From: Nanobdellota archaeon
GTDB taxonomy: Archaea > Nanobdellota > Nanobdellia > Woesearchaeales > SM23-78
Assembly: GCA_018819305.1 (NCBI GenBank)
Contig: JAHJQO010000055.1
Coordinates: 1-48,885 of the forward strand
DNA: 48,885 bases
Direction: 5' to 3'
Position 1 is the first letter of the stretch, and every line of letters starts with the position of its first letter. The notes under the pieces were generated by a model. The model was not told the origin of the DNA, ran no database searches, and saw only the letters and a program-made list of their open reading frames with translations. Of the stretch, positions 29,642 through 37,322 are shown in pieces. Position numbers and translations under genes: made by a program.

Positions 29642-29706
29642 AATATTATTCTTAAGCGAAGACTTTAAATATTTATCTATAATCGCAATAAAATGGTGGG
29701 TAATGA

Positions 29707-30417
29707 ATGATAGATATTCCAAAAATAATTCCTGTAATACCTGGTTCTAAACCAAGCAAAGTACCTAGTCATATTGCTATTAATACAGGCGATATCAAGA
29801 CTTGGGCAGAGGATAATAAAAAAGAATTTTCAGAAGCAGTAAACAAACACTTGACCTTGCTCGAAGAACTGATTGATTTGCAGCTCAAGTATAAGAACAG
29901 GGTTTTGACAATTAATCTGAGCGAGCATGAAGGCATGGTTGAGGAATTAAAAGAATTCTTCAAGCATCTGATTAATAATGAGAAAATCCATGAAAACCAG
30001 ATGAGAGTGTTCATTATCGGTCAATGGTTTGACATTGATTCTGAACTAAGAGAAATCTTTAAGGAGCTTATGGAGAAAACAAAGAATTATGATAAATTTT
30101 TCCTGAACTTTTGTATTAACTATGACGGACAGGAAGAATTGCTGGGAGCAATAAAACTCATTGTCAAGAAAATACTGGCAGACAAGCTCAAAGAAGAAGA
30201 TCTGACAAGCGAAACAATCAAAGAAAACCTTTACACATCATATTTCCCGCCGCCAGAACTCATAATTGAGACACCATGGAAATATTCCGGCATTCTTTTG
30301 TGGGATTCCAAAGGCGCATTAATATATTTTACAAAAAAACCATGGCTGATGTTTGAAAAAAGGCATTATGAAAAAGCCATTAGATTTTACAATAAAGAGG
30401 TTGAGAAAAAGGAGTAA
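29707..30417 (+). CDS. divergent cis-prenyltransferase (undecaprenyl/dolichyl diphosphate synthase family)
   Basis: The C-terminal part PPELIIETPWKYSGILLWDSKGALIYFTKKPWLMFEKRHYEKAIRFY matches the cis-prenyltransferase end, and FCINYDGQEELLGAIK is the middle block. The key residues are altered: the N-terminal MDGNGRWA motif reads NTGDIKTWA, and the RTSGE-type motif reads ETPWK. It may be an inactive partner subunit, comparable to NgBR in eukaryotes, or an enzyme with changed chemistry. Lipid carriers of this type support N-glycosylation in archaea. It is divergent from the A24 peptidase. Confidence 0.7.
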   Translation: MIDIPKIIPVIPGSKPSKVPSHIAINTGDIKTWAEDNKKEFSEAVNKHLTLLEELIDLQLKYKNRVLTINLSEHEGMVEELKEFFKHLINNEKIHENQMRVFIIGQWFDIDSELREIFKELMEKTKNYDKFFLNFCINYDGQEELLGAIKLIVKKILADKLKEEDLTSETIKENLYTSYFPPPELIIETPWKYSGILLWDSKGALIYFTKKPWLMFEKRHYEKAIRFYNKEVEKKE

Positions 30418-30437
30418 AAATAATAAGAGGGATGTGA

Positions 30438-31514
30438 ATGGCAAAAAAAAAGAAAAAGAGCAAAAAATCTGTTAAAAACAACAAGAACAATAATAAACAT
30501 GTTAAAAATAAACATGTTAAAAACAACATTATCATCATGCAGACCATAATAATTATTGTCTTAGCAGTGATTCTAATCTTAAAATTAACTGGCGTAAGCC
30601 TTATTGAAAAAAGCAGTGCTGCAGAAGAAAATCAGGGAGAAAATCAGGCAACACAGACAGAATTACAACCAAACCTGCTTGCAACTATTAATGGTGAGCC
30701 TGTTTACCTGGAAGATGTGAGTGCTGTGTACAACAACATACCTATAGAGCAAAGAACAAATACATCTTTGCAGGAATCAATCAATATTGTTGTTGACAAT
30801 AGATTGCTAATACAGGATGCAAAGAAGAAAGGATTCACAGCAACTGAAACCGAAGTAGATTCATACATCAGCGTACTTTTGGCAAACAATGGAATATATA
30901 TAGAACAACTTGAAAACACTCTGAAATCACAAGGCTCTTCTTTGGAACAATTCAGAGAGAACATAAAAACTACTTTGCTAATACAAAAAGAAATTGATTT
31001 TATCACAAAAGATGTTGCAATTCCAACTGCAGAAGAAATAAGAGCTTTTTATGATCAAAACCCTGAAAGCTTTGCAGCACCTGGAAGCGCGCAGACAAGG
31101 CAAATAATGCTTAGGACAAATCAAAGCAATCAAGCTGAAAAATTAGAAGCAATCAAAGCAATTGCACAAGAGCTGAATGCCACCAATTTCTGTGAATTAG
31201 TAAGCAAACATTCAGATGACCTGGCAAGCATTGAAAGATGCGGAGAATATAACTTTCAGCAGGGACAGCTGCTTCCAGAATATGAACAAGCTGTTTTCAG
31301 CTCAGAAGCAGGAATTTCAAAAATAATCCAGACAAGCCTTGGCTTTCACATTATTGAGATTAAGAGTGTTACGCAGCCAAGAACACAGACATTTGAAGAA
31401 GTTCAGGAAAGCATAAAAAATATTTTAATCTTAAGAAACAAGCAGGAAGCACTGAATGCATATTTGCAGACCTTAAGAGGACAGGCAGATATTGTTAGTT
31501 ATATTGAGCAATAA
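30438..31514 (+). CDS. membrane-anchored parvulin-type peptidyl-prolyl isomerase (SurA-like)
   Basis: A very basic N-terminus (MAKKKKKSKK...) precedes one membrane span (IIIMQTIIIIVLAVILILKL), then a SurA-like helical chaperone region (ATINGEPVYLEDVSAVYNNI..., NIVVDNRLLIQDAKKKGFTAT). A parvulin domain follows (RQIMLRT, FCELVSKHSDDLASIERCGEYNFQQGQLLPEYEQAVF, IIQTSLGFHIIEI). It probably folds exported proteins outside the membrane. Length and domain order match archaeal and bacterial SurN-parvulin proteins. It lies about 20 bp after the cis-prenyltransferase gene. Confidence 0.86.
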   Translation: MAKKKKKSKKSVKNNKNNNKHVKNKHVKNNIIIMQTIIIIVLAVILILKLTGVSLIEKSSAAEENQGENQATQTELQPNLLATINGEPVYLEDVSAVYNNIPIEQRTNTSLQESINIVVDNRLLIQDAKKKGFTATETEVDSYISVLLANNGIYIEQLENTLKSQGSSLEQFRENIKTTLLIQKEIDFITKDVAIPTAEEIRAFYDQNPESFAAPGSAQTRQIMLRTNQSNQAEKLEAIKAIAQELNATNFCELVSKHSDDLASIERCGEYNFQQGQLLPEYEQAVFSSEAGISKIIQTSLGFHIIEIKSVTQPRTQTFEEVQESIKNILILRNKQEALNAYLQTLRGQADIVSYIEQ

Positions 31515-31529
31515 TAAGCAATGTCTATG

Positions 31530-31645
31530 TAATGGCGTCAGTTCGCAGAGGCAAAAACACAATGCTTTTCTTATTGATTGTTTTTGTGTACTATGACATA
31601 TCTTACGAGTTAATCAGCTCTGCTCACATATTGATGACGCCATTA
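31530..31645. repeat. foldback element B (related to element A)
   Basis: TAATGGCGTCA (31530-31540) pairs perfectly with TGACGCCATTA (31635-31645), and a CAAAAACA-type arm pairs with TGTTTTTG inside. It shares GCGTCAGTTCGC and TTAATCAGCTC-GCTCACATA words with element A at 26.1 kb. The outer arms differ between copies but pair within each. No gene. Confidence 0.72.
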
Positions 31646-31733
31646 ACCAGGACAACACTTGAGCAACAGTAAAATTTATATACCAGCACTAAATTTGTAG
31701 AAATAAAGTTTTTCAAAGCAAATAAAACAAAAA

Positions 31734-31848
31734 CAAAATTTCAAAAGAAATTTTGAATCAACAAAGGCAAAGCCTTTGAGTGCCAAAAACAAGTTTTTGA
31801 GCATCACAAAAGCAAGGCTTTTGGGACACAAAATCAAAGATTTTGTTG
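31734..31848. repeat. string of five triloop hairpins before the histone gene
   Basis: Five hairpins stand in line: CAAAATTTC-aaaa-GAAATTTTG, CAAAGGC-aaa-GCCTTTG, CAAAAAC-aa-GTTTTTG, CAAAAGC-aag-GCTTTTG and ACAAAATC-aaa-GATTTTGT. Bases 31803-31848 reappear in inverted orientation at 37122-37167 after the EF-2 gene with one mismatch. Confidence 0.75.
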
Positions 31849-31890
31849 GTTTTTTTAAAACAAAAAACAAAACACAGCGAGGTGATTTAT

Positions 31891-32247
31891 ATGGCAGAAA
31901 TGCTAATAGTGAAATCAAAGATTAAGGACGTTGCAAAAGGATGCAATGTTGGCGGAGACACCGCAGAAGCTCTAAACAAAATTGCACTTGAAGCAATTAA
32001 AAAAGCAGGTGCAAGAGCAGATGCTAACGACAGGAAAACCATACAGGGAAAAGATGTTTGCATATGCAAAGCTTCAGCAAAAGAAATGCTTATTGTTAAG
32101 TCAAAAGTAAAAGAAGTTGCTGGAAAGCATAATGTAGGCAGCGACGTTGCAGATGCTCTTAATGAAATGATTACATGGGTCCTTTTGGAAGGATGTAAAA
32201 GAGCAGAAGCAAACGGAAGAAAAACTGTCCAGGCAAGAGACATTTAA
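31891..32247 (+). CDS. tandem histone-fold protein (DUF1931-like doublet)
   Basis: The protein consists of two copies of a roughly 55-60-residue unit: MLIVKSKIKDVAKGCNVGGDTAEALNK...RADANDRKTIQGKDV and MLIVKSKVKEVAGKHNVGSDVADALNE...RAEANGRKTVQARDI. Each matches the single-domain histone-like DUF1931 family of archaea. A covalent doublet would form an intramolecular histone-fold dimer. GAGGTGA lies 7 nt before the ATG at 31891; the frame extends upstream without support. It probably binds DNA in the chromosome. A cysteine-rich linker (VCICKAS) between units is unusual. Confidence 0.8.
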   Translation: MAEMLIVKSKIKDVAKGCNVGGDTAEALNKIALEAIKKAGARADANDRKTIQGKDVCICKASAKEMLIVKSKVKEVAGKHNVGSDVADALNEMITWVLLEGCKRAEANGRKTVQARDI

Positions 32248-32261
32248 GTCTCTTATTTTTT

Positions 32262-32330
32262 TCTTTTATTTTTCTTGTTTTTAAGAAAAATATGCAAAAT
32301 TCATTTTTGAATTTTATTTTTTTTATTTTT
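32262..32330 (+). repeat. T-rich hairpin element downstream of the histone gene
   Basis: TTTTTCTT-gttttt-AAGAAAAA is followed by AAAATTC/GAATTTT and T runs. A related copy in the same orientation follows the EF-2 gene at 37192-37265. Likely transcription terminator or mRNA end structure. Confidence 0.5.
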
Positions 32331-32422
32331 TCTAACCACTAAATAATAGTGACAAACCGAAACTTTTATAAACTTCAAGAAGACTTTATAAAGACAGATA
32401 AATATCACGGTACAAAAATAAA

Positions 32423-32761
32423 ATGGGAATACACCAAAGAGGCAGAATCTCGTCCAATGCTCCAATTCCAGAGAGTATAAGGCAGGAACCAGGACATGAA
32501 AGAAGAGTATTATACAATCCATTAAGTGAGCGAAAGCTCCATAAGAATGACTACCAGCTGACTGCACAACCTCATGATTATCTAAAGGCTCAAGGAAAAA
32601 CAATTTTAAGCAGTTATTCTCCTACAAACTTTGCAAAAACATGCCCATATGCAAATGCGACACAAGGAGATGGACACAAATACGTACCGCAAGTCAAAGT
32701 AGGTTATTCTCCAGAACACGGTTCATTAAAAGCATGGCAGAAAAATACCACAACACACTAG
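32423..32761 (+). CDS. unrecognised 112-aa protein
   Basis: The product (MGIHQRGRISSNAPIPESIRQEPGHERRVLYNPLSERKLHK) is basic and histidine-rich, with little predicted secondary structure and no known motif. A TATA-like CTTTATAAAGAC lies 30-40 nt upstream. It stands between the histone gene and the ribosomal protein cluster but does not look like a ribosomal protein that I know. Confidence 0.6.
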   Translation: MGIHQRGRISSNAPIPESIRQEPGHERRVLYNPLSERKLHKNDYQLTAQPHDYLKAQGKTILSSYSPTNFAKTCPYANATQGDGHKYVPQVKVGYSPEHGSLKAWQKNTTTH

Positions 32762-32820
32762 TTAAATTACTGCCAAAACACAAACCTTTTTAAACTAATT
32801 ATTTTTCTTCTAACTTACCT

Positions 32821-32856
32821 ATGATTGATGACGCCCTTAAGAATCTTTTGGGCTGA
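32821..32856 (+). other. leader minicistron before L7Ae (11 codons)
   Basis: An ATG 26-36 nt after a TATA-like CTTTTTAAACT opens a short frame MIDDALKNLLG that stops 63 bp before the L7Ae start. It may be a leader peptide or just the 5' end of a structured leader. A GAGAG/CTC hairpin (near 32857-32882) and GATGATAGGAGG follow, where a kink-turn for L7Ae autoregulation would be expected. Confidence 0.35.
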
Positions 32857-32918
32857 GAGAGGTACACTTTATCTGTATCTCATTGTAAGAAAAAACCGAT
32901 GATAGGAGGTTGAATAAA

Positions 32919-33236
32919 ATGAGCGAAAAAGCATATGAAGCAATAGAACTTGCAAGAAAAACAGGCAAGATTACAAAAGGTACCAACGAGGTTACCAAGG
33001 ACATTGAAAGAGGCAGGGCAAAACTTGTTGTTATTGCAAAGGACGTCAGTCCTCCGGAGATTGTGATGCACATACCGCTTCTTGCCAAGGAAAAAGGAAT
33101 TCCTGTTGTTGAAGTTGACAAAAAAGTAGAACTGGGAGCAGCTGCAGGACTCAAAGTAGGAACTGCAAGTGTTGCAATTACCCAAGAAGGAGAAGCCAAA
33201 GACCTGCTTAAAGAACTAGGCGCAAAAAAAGAATAA
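32919..33236 (+). CDS. rpl7ae: ribosomal protein L7Ae
   Basis: The 105-aa protein shows the L7Ae/L30e fold motif [47 protein letters not shown], with the kink-turn RNA-binding KGTNE loop. In archaea it is part of the large ribosomal subunit and of box C/D and H/ACA RNPs and RNase P. GGAGG lies 8 nt before the ATG at 32919, so I chose that start. It heads the conserved order L7Ae, S28e, L24e, NDK. Confidence 0.95.
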   Translation: MSEKAYEAIELARKTGKITKGTNEVTKDIERGRAKLVVIAKDVSPPEIVMHIPLLAKEKGIPVVEVDKKVELGAAAGLKVGTASVAITQEGEAKDLLKELGAKKE

Positions 33237-33250
33237 GCAGGTGATGTAAT

Positions 33251-33538
33251 ATGGATGAAAAAATTCAGAAAAGAGACAGAGCTCCTAAAAAAGACGACGG
33301 TCCAAAAGGAGGAGTTACTTTTACCTATGCAGTGCCCGCCAGTGTCGAGGAAATTGTCGGCAGAACAGGCACCAGGGGAGAAGCAACTCAGGTAAGATGC
33401 AAAGTTCTTGACGGCAGAGATGCTAACAAGATTATCAGAAGAAATGTTCGCGGACCCATCCAAATGGGAGACATCTTAATGCTTAGAGAGACTGAAATAG
33501 AAGCCAGACCACTTAACAAGGCTGGCAGAAGCAAATAA
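33251..33538 (+). CDS. rps28e: ribosomal protein S28e
   Basis: Family motif [53 protein letters not shown] is complete over residues 36-88. An extra N-terminal extension of about 25 residues ([21 protein letters not shown]) precedes it. It is an archaeal/eukaryotic small-subunit protein with an OB fold near the mRNA exit. A GGTGATG-type site precedes the start, and the gene sits 14 bp after L7Ae. Confidence 0.93.
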   Translation: MDEKIQKRDRAPKKDDGPKGGVTFTYAVPASVEEIVGRTGTRGEATQVRCKVLDGRDANKIIRRNVRGPIQMGDILMLRETEIEARPLNKAGRSK

Positions 33539-33553
33539 ATACAGGTGATTATT

Positions 33554-33745
33554 ATGCCAAGATGTGATTTTTGCAGAAAACAAATCGAGCCTGGAACAGG
33601 CAAGATATTTGTTAAAAAAGACGGCAAAGCCTTTGACTTATGCAGTTCAAAGTGCGAGAAAAATCTTCTCAAGCTTAAACGAAAAGCTAGAACAACCAAA
33701 TGGACAGAAGAGTATGCTGATGTTAAAAAAGGAGTAAAGAAGTAA
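33554..33745 (+). CDS. rpl24e: ribosomal protein L24e
   Basis: The 63-aa protein starts MPRCDFCRKQIEPGTGKIFVKKDGKAFDLCSSKCEKN, with the zinc-binding CxxC...CxxxC pattern of L24e and a basic tail. The ATG at 33554 follows AGGTGA; the frame opens 9 bp earlier with GTG. It belongs to the L7Ae-S28e-L24e-NDK block conserved in archaea. Confidence 0.94.
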   Translation: MPRCDFCRKQIEPGTGKIFVKKDGKAFDLCSSKCEKNLLKLKRKARTTKWTEEYADVKKGVKK

Positions 33746-33786
33746 GAGCCTGTCCGGCGCTTGAGGACCAATGAGGTGAATTTAAG

Positions 33787-34278
33787 ATGATTGAAAAAAC
33801 TCTTGTTTTAATCAAACCAGATGGAGTGCAAAGAGGATTAATTGGAAAAATCATTCAAAAATTTGAAGATACTGGTTTAAAAATTGTTGGTATGAAAATG
33901 GTGTGGGCAGATGAAGAGTTTGCTAAAAAACATTACACAGAAGACCTGGCAAAAAGAAGAGGAGAAGCAGTGAGAAAATATAACACAGACTTCATAAAGT
34001 CAGGCCCTGTAGTTGCATTTGTACTTGAAGGTGTTCATGCTATTGAAAATGTCAGAAAAATCGTAGGTTCAACAGAGCCAAAAAGTGCACAACCAGGCAC
34101 TATAAGAGGAGATTTTGCTCATGTAAGTTATGACCACTGCGATAACAAAAAGCAAGTGGTAAAAAATACAATTCATGCTTCTGCTGATAAAAAAGACGCA
34201 GAATATGAAGTCAGTCTTTGGTTTAAAAAAGATGAACTTCACACTTACAAAACAGTGCATGATATGCACATATATTAG
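33787..34278 (+). CDS. ndk: nucleoside diphosphate kinase
   Basis: The start EKTLVLIKPDGVQRGLIGKII is the NDK signature. The catalytic histidine is in VVKNTIHASADK (normally NxIHxSD), and the loop GTIRGDFA is present. It transfers phosphate between NTPs and NDPs. At 163 aa it is slightly longer than usual because of an insert near SADKKDAEYEVSLWF. GAGGTGA precedes the ATG. In many archaea infB follows; here an unknown gene follows instead. Confidence 0.95.
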   Translation: MIEKTLVLIKPDGVQRGLIGKIIQKFEDTGLKIVGMKMVWADEEFAKKHYTEDLAKRRGEAVRKYNTDFIKSGPVVAFVLEGVHAIENVRKIVGSTEPKSAQPGTIRGDFAHVSYDHCDNKKQVVKNTIHASADKKDAEYEVSLWFKKDELHTYKTVHDMHIY

Positions 34279-34284
34279 ATTAAA

Positions 34285-34662
34285 ATGGAAAAAAAACTTG
34301 AGACTCTGCTTCAGGAAGGAGATGTGATAAGATTCACCAAGCCTCTTAGAGTCACACAAGACAAAAAAAACAGTTATTTAGTTAATAACCTTAGAGGACG
34401 TGAAATAACATTTTCAGGAGAGTATGTTGTTGAAGAATCATGGTTTGCAAGAGAAAAAAATTCAACAAGAAACACATATGTCTGGCATATCAAAAGCAGA
34501 AAACTCGGAATAAATCATGTTTACAGCCCCAGAAATCAGGAAATGAATTTTATTCATTACACAGGAATTTATCCAGAGTGTTTCGATAGTGCAATTAATA
34601 AAACCAGCATGGAAGTTATTGGAACCATGCGAAAAAAATTTGTTGATTTTGAGGAATTATAA
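34285..34662 (+). CDS. unrecognised 125-aa protein after NDK
   Basis: The protein (LLQEGDVIRFTKPLRVTQDKKNSYLVNNLRGREITFSGEYVVEES) seems beta-rich with a C-terminal helix. I do not recognise it. It begins 6 bp after the NDK stop without a clear ribosome-binding site, and so is probably co-transcribed with the ribosomal protein genes. Confidence 0.65.
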   Translation: MEKKLETLLQEGDVIRFTKPLRVTQDKKNSYLVNNLRGREITFSGEYVVEESWFAREKNSTRNTYVWHIKSRKLGINHVYSPRNQEMNFIHYTGIYPECFDSAINKTSMEVIGTMRKKFVDFEEL

Positions 34663-34684
34663 AAATTTTAAAATTAAAGATAAA

Positions 34685-34856
34685 GTTTATAGCATCTTCA
34701 AAATTTCAGCTTTTTGTTTTCAGGGGCTCTGGCATTGACCAATCTTTTATTGGTCAACTCAAAAATGCTTTGCATTTTTGTTGCCCCGATGGGGCGTCCC
34801 CCGGCAACGAGCAAGATGTTTTATCAATGAAATTTTGACCTTAAGATGCTATAAAC
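34685..34856. repeat. foldback element C upstream of EF-2
   Basis: Outer arms GTTTATAGCATCTT (34685-34698) and AAGATGCTATAAAC (34843-34856) pair perfectly. Next arms CAAAATTTCA (34699-34708) and TGAAATTTTG (34828-34837) also pair. Inside are hairpins TTGACCAAT/ATTGGTCAA (34735-34757), AAAAATGC-ttt-GCATTTTT (34761-34779) and GTTGCC/GGCAAC. The element ends 45 bp before the EF-2 start. No gene. Confidence 0.78.
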
Positions 34857-34901
34857 AACAACTAAAAATAATTAAACAAAAACAAAATATGGTGATATAT
34901 T

Positions 34902-37085
34902 ATGGCAAAGATGGTTGATAAAGTTAGGGAAATTATGGTTATACCTGCGCAGATTAGGAACATTGCTATTGCTGCTCACATTGATCATGGAAAGACAACT
35001 CTGAGTGACAACCTGCTCGCAGGCGCTGGAATGATGAGTGAAGAACTTGCTGGAAAAGTCTGTGCTCTTGATTTTCACGAGGACGAGCAGACCAGAGGAA
35101 TCACTATTGACACTGCAGCAGTTAACATGGTTCATACTGTGGCTGGAAAAGAATTTCTGATTAATCTCCTGGACACTCCAGGTCATGTTGATTTTGGAGG
35201 AGACGTTACAAGAGCTATGAGAGCTGTTGACGGAGCAGTTGTTCTTTGCTGTGCTTCTGAAGGAATTATGCCTCAGACAGAAACAGTTCTAAGGCAGGCT
35301 CTGAAAGAAAGAGTAAAGCCAATTCTTTTTATTAACAAGACTGACAGATTAATCAGAGAATTAAAATTAACTCCTGAAAAAATGCAGGAAAGATTTGTTA
35401 AAATCATAACTCATGTTAACAAGCTTATCATGGATATTGCTGAAAAAGATTATGGTCCAAAGTGGCAGGTTAATGTTAATGATGGAAGTGTGTGCTTTGG
35501 AAGCGCTTACCATAACTGGGCATTGAGCTTTGATTACATGAAGAAAAAAAATATTTCTTTTAAAGACATAATTGATGCTTATGAACAGGACACATGGAAA
35601 GAGCTTGGCAAGAAAGCACCTCTTCATGAGGTTTTACTGGATGCTGTTATCAAGCATTTGCCGAATCCAAAGGTTTCCCAAAAATACAGGATTCCAAAAA
35701 TCTGGCACGGTGATCCTGAAAGCCCGCTAGGACAGTCATTGATAAACTGCGACCCAAAAGGTCCTTTAATGTTTGTTGTTACAAAGGTTGTTGTTGACCC
35801 GCAGGCAGGAGAGATTAGTGCAGGAAGAATTTTCTCAGGATCACTAAACAAAGGAGATACTATCTATTTGTACAAAGCAAAATCCACTCTCAGAGCTCAG
35901 CAGGTTTATATCTATAACGGAGCCAAGAGAGAAATTGTAGACCATGTTCCTGCAGGAAATATCATTGGTGTGGGCGGTTTAAAAAATGCTTATCCTGGAG
36001 AAACTGTGAGCACTCAGCAAGATGCAGATCCATTTGAAGCCATAACTCATATTTTTGATCCTGTAATGACTAAGTCTATTGAGGTCAAGAACCCTGCTGA
36101 ACTTCCTAAACTTATTGATGTATTGATGCAGGTTGGAAAAGAAGACCCAAGCATCGTAATTGAAATTAATCAGGAAACAGGCGAGTACCTTATGCATGGA
36201 ATGGGCGAGCTTCATCTTGAAGTTATTGAAAACAGAATTATAAAAGAAAAAGGCGTCGCGATTAAGACAAGCTCACCAATTGTTGTTTACAGGGAAACTA
36301 TCAAAAGAGAAAGCCCTGACAGTGAAGAAGGAAAAAGTCCTAACAAGCACAACAAGGTTTACATCCATGTCGAGCCATTAGAAGAAGGCGTTGTTCAGGC
36401 ATTAAAAGAAAAGAAAATCCGAGAAGGAAGAATCAAAAAGAAAGACAAGGATGTCTGGGAATCTTTTATTGAAGCTGGCTATGATTCAAAGACTGCAAGA
36501 GATATCAGGTGTGTTGCAAACGGCAACATTCTGATTGACGGCACAAGAGGAATTGTAAACATCAATGAAGTCATGGAAATGATTATTGACATGTTTGAGG
36601 ATGTTATGAAAGGCGGACCTATTGCAAGAGAACCTTGTATTAAAGTTAAGGTTGTTGTTGACGACCTGAAACTGCACGAAGACGCAATTCACAGAGGGCC
36701 TGCGCAAATGTATCCTGCAGTCAGAGATGCTGTAAGAGCAGCAATGCTAACAGCACAGCCAATACTCTACGAACCTGTCCAAACTCTTCAGTTCGAAGCT
36801 CCTGTTGAATACATGGGAGAAATCAGCAAAGTTATCAGCAACAAGAGAGGACAACTGCTTGACATGAAGCAGGAAAGTGAATCTATTGAAGTAATTGGCA
36901 AGCTTCCTGTTGCAGAAATGTTTGGACTTGCAAGCGAGCTTAGAAGTGCAACTGGCGGAAGAGGAAACTTCTTCCTTATTGACCAGAACTTTGAAAAGCT
37001 GCCTGAAGAGCTTCAGGAAAAAGTCAAGAGGCAAATCAGAAACAGAAAAGGCATTTCTATTGATGCTGAAGTTGCAAAAGGTTAA
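34902..37085 (+). CDS. fusA: translation elongation factor 2 (aEF-2)
   Basis: The 727-aa GTPase has AHIDHGKTTLSDNL (P-loop), RGITIDTAAV (switch I), DTPGHVDFGGDV (G3) and NKTDRL (G4). The domain IV loop HEDAIHRGPAQMYPAVR carries the histidine that archaea normally convert to diphthamide. It moves tRNAs and mRNA through the ribosome. GGTGA lies 8 nt before the ATG. The family length is typical. A foldback element separates it from the NDK operon. Confidence 0.97.
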   Translation: MAKMVDKVREIMVIPAQIRNIAIAAHIDHGKTTLSDNLLAGAGMMSEELAGKVCALDFHEDEQTRGITIDTAAVNMVHTVAGKEFLINLLDTPGHVDFGGDVTRAMRAVDGAVVLCCASEGIMPQTETVLRQALKERVKPILFINKTDRLIRELKLTPEKMQERFVKIITHVNKLIMDIAEKDYGPKWQVNVNDGSVCFGSAYHNWALSFDYMKKKNISFKDIIDAYEQDTWKELGKKAPLHEVLLDAVIKHLPNPKVSQKYRIPKIWHGDPESPLGQSLINCDPKGPLMFVVTKVVVDPQAGEISAGRIFSGSLNKGDTIYLYKAKSTLRAQQVYIYNGAKREIVDHVPAGNIIGVGGLKNAYPGETVSTQQDADPFEAITHIFDPVMTKSIEVKNPAELPKLIDVLMQVGKEDPSIVIEINQETGEYLMHGMGELHLEVIENRIIKEKGVAIKTSSPIVVYRETIKRESPDSEEGKSPNKHNKVYIHVEPLEEGVVQALKEKKIREGRIKKKDKDVWESFIEAGYDSKTARDIRCVANGNILIDGTRGIVNINEVMEMIIDMFEDVMKGGPIAREPCIKVKVVVDDLKLHEDAIHRGPAQMYPAVRDAVRAAMLTAQPILYEPVQTLQFEAPVEYMGEISKVISNKRGQLLDMKQESESIEVIGKLPVAEMFGLASELRSATGGRGNFFLIDQNFEKLPEELQEKVKRQIRNRKGISIDAEVAKG

Positions 37086-37121
37086 AAATTTTTAATTTTA
37101 TTTTTATTGTTTTATAAAAAT

Positions 37122-37190
37122 CAACAAAATCTTTGATTTTGTGTCCCAAAAGCTTTGCTTTTGTGATTTCAAAATTCATTTTTGAATTTT
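37122..37190. repeat. triloop hairpin string after EF-2 (inverted copy)
   Basis: CAAAATC-ttt-GATTTTG, CAAAAGC-ttt-GCTTTTG and CAAAATTC-attttt-GAATTTTG follow the EF-2 stop. Bases 37122-37167 equal the reverse complement of 31803-31848 except for one base. Confidence 0.75.
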
Positions 37191-37322
37191 GTTTTTATTT
37201 TTCTTGTTTTTAAGAAAAATATTCAGAATTTGTTTTTGAATTCTGTTTTATTTTTGTTATTTTTTCTTATTATTCTTATTTATTAATAAACTTTAAATAG
37301 GCATTTCTCAATAAATAGAAAT

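Noticed and set aside
32821-32856. Leader minicistron as a certain gene
   Set aside because: Eleven codons are too few to judge; listed only as a possible leader feature.
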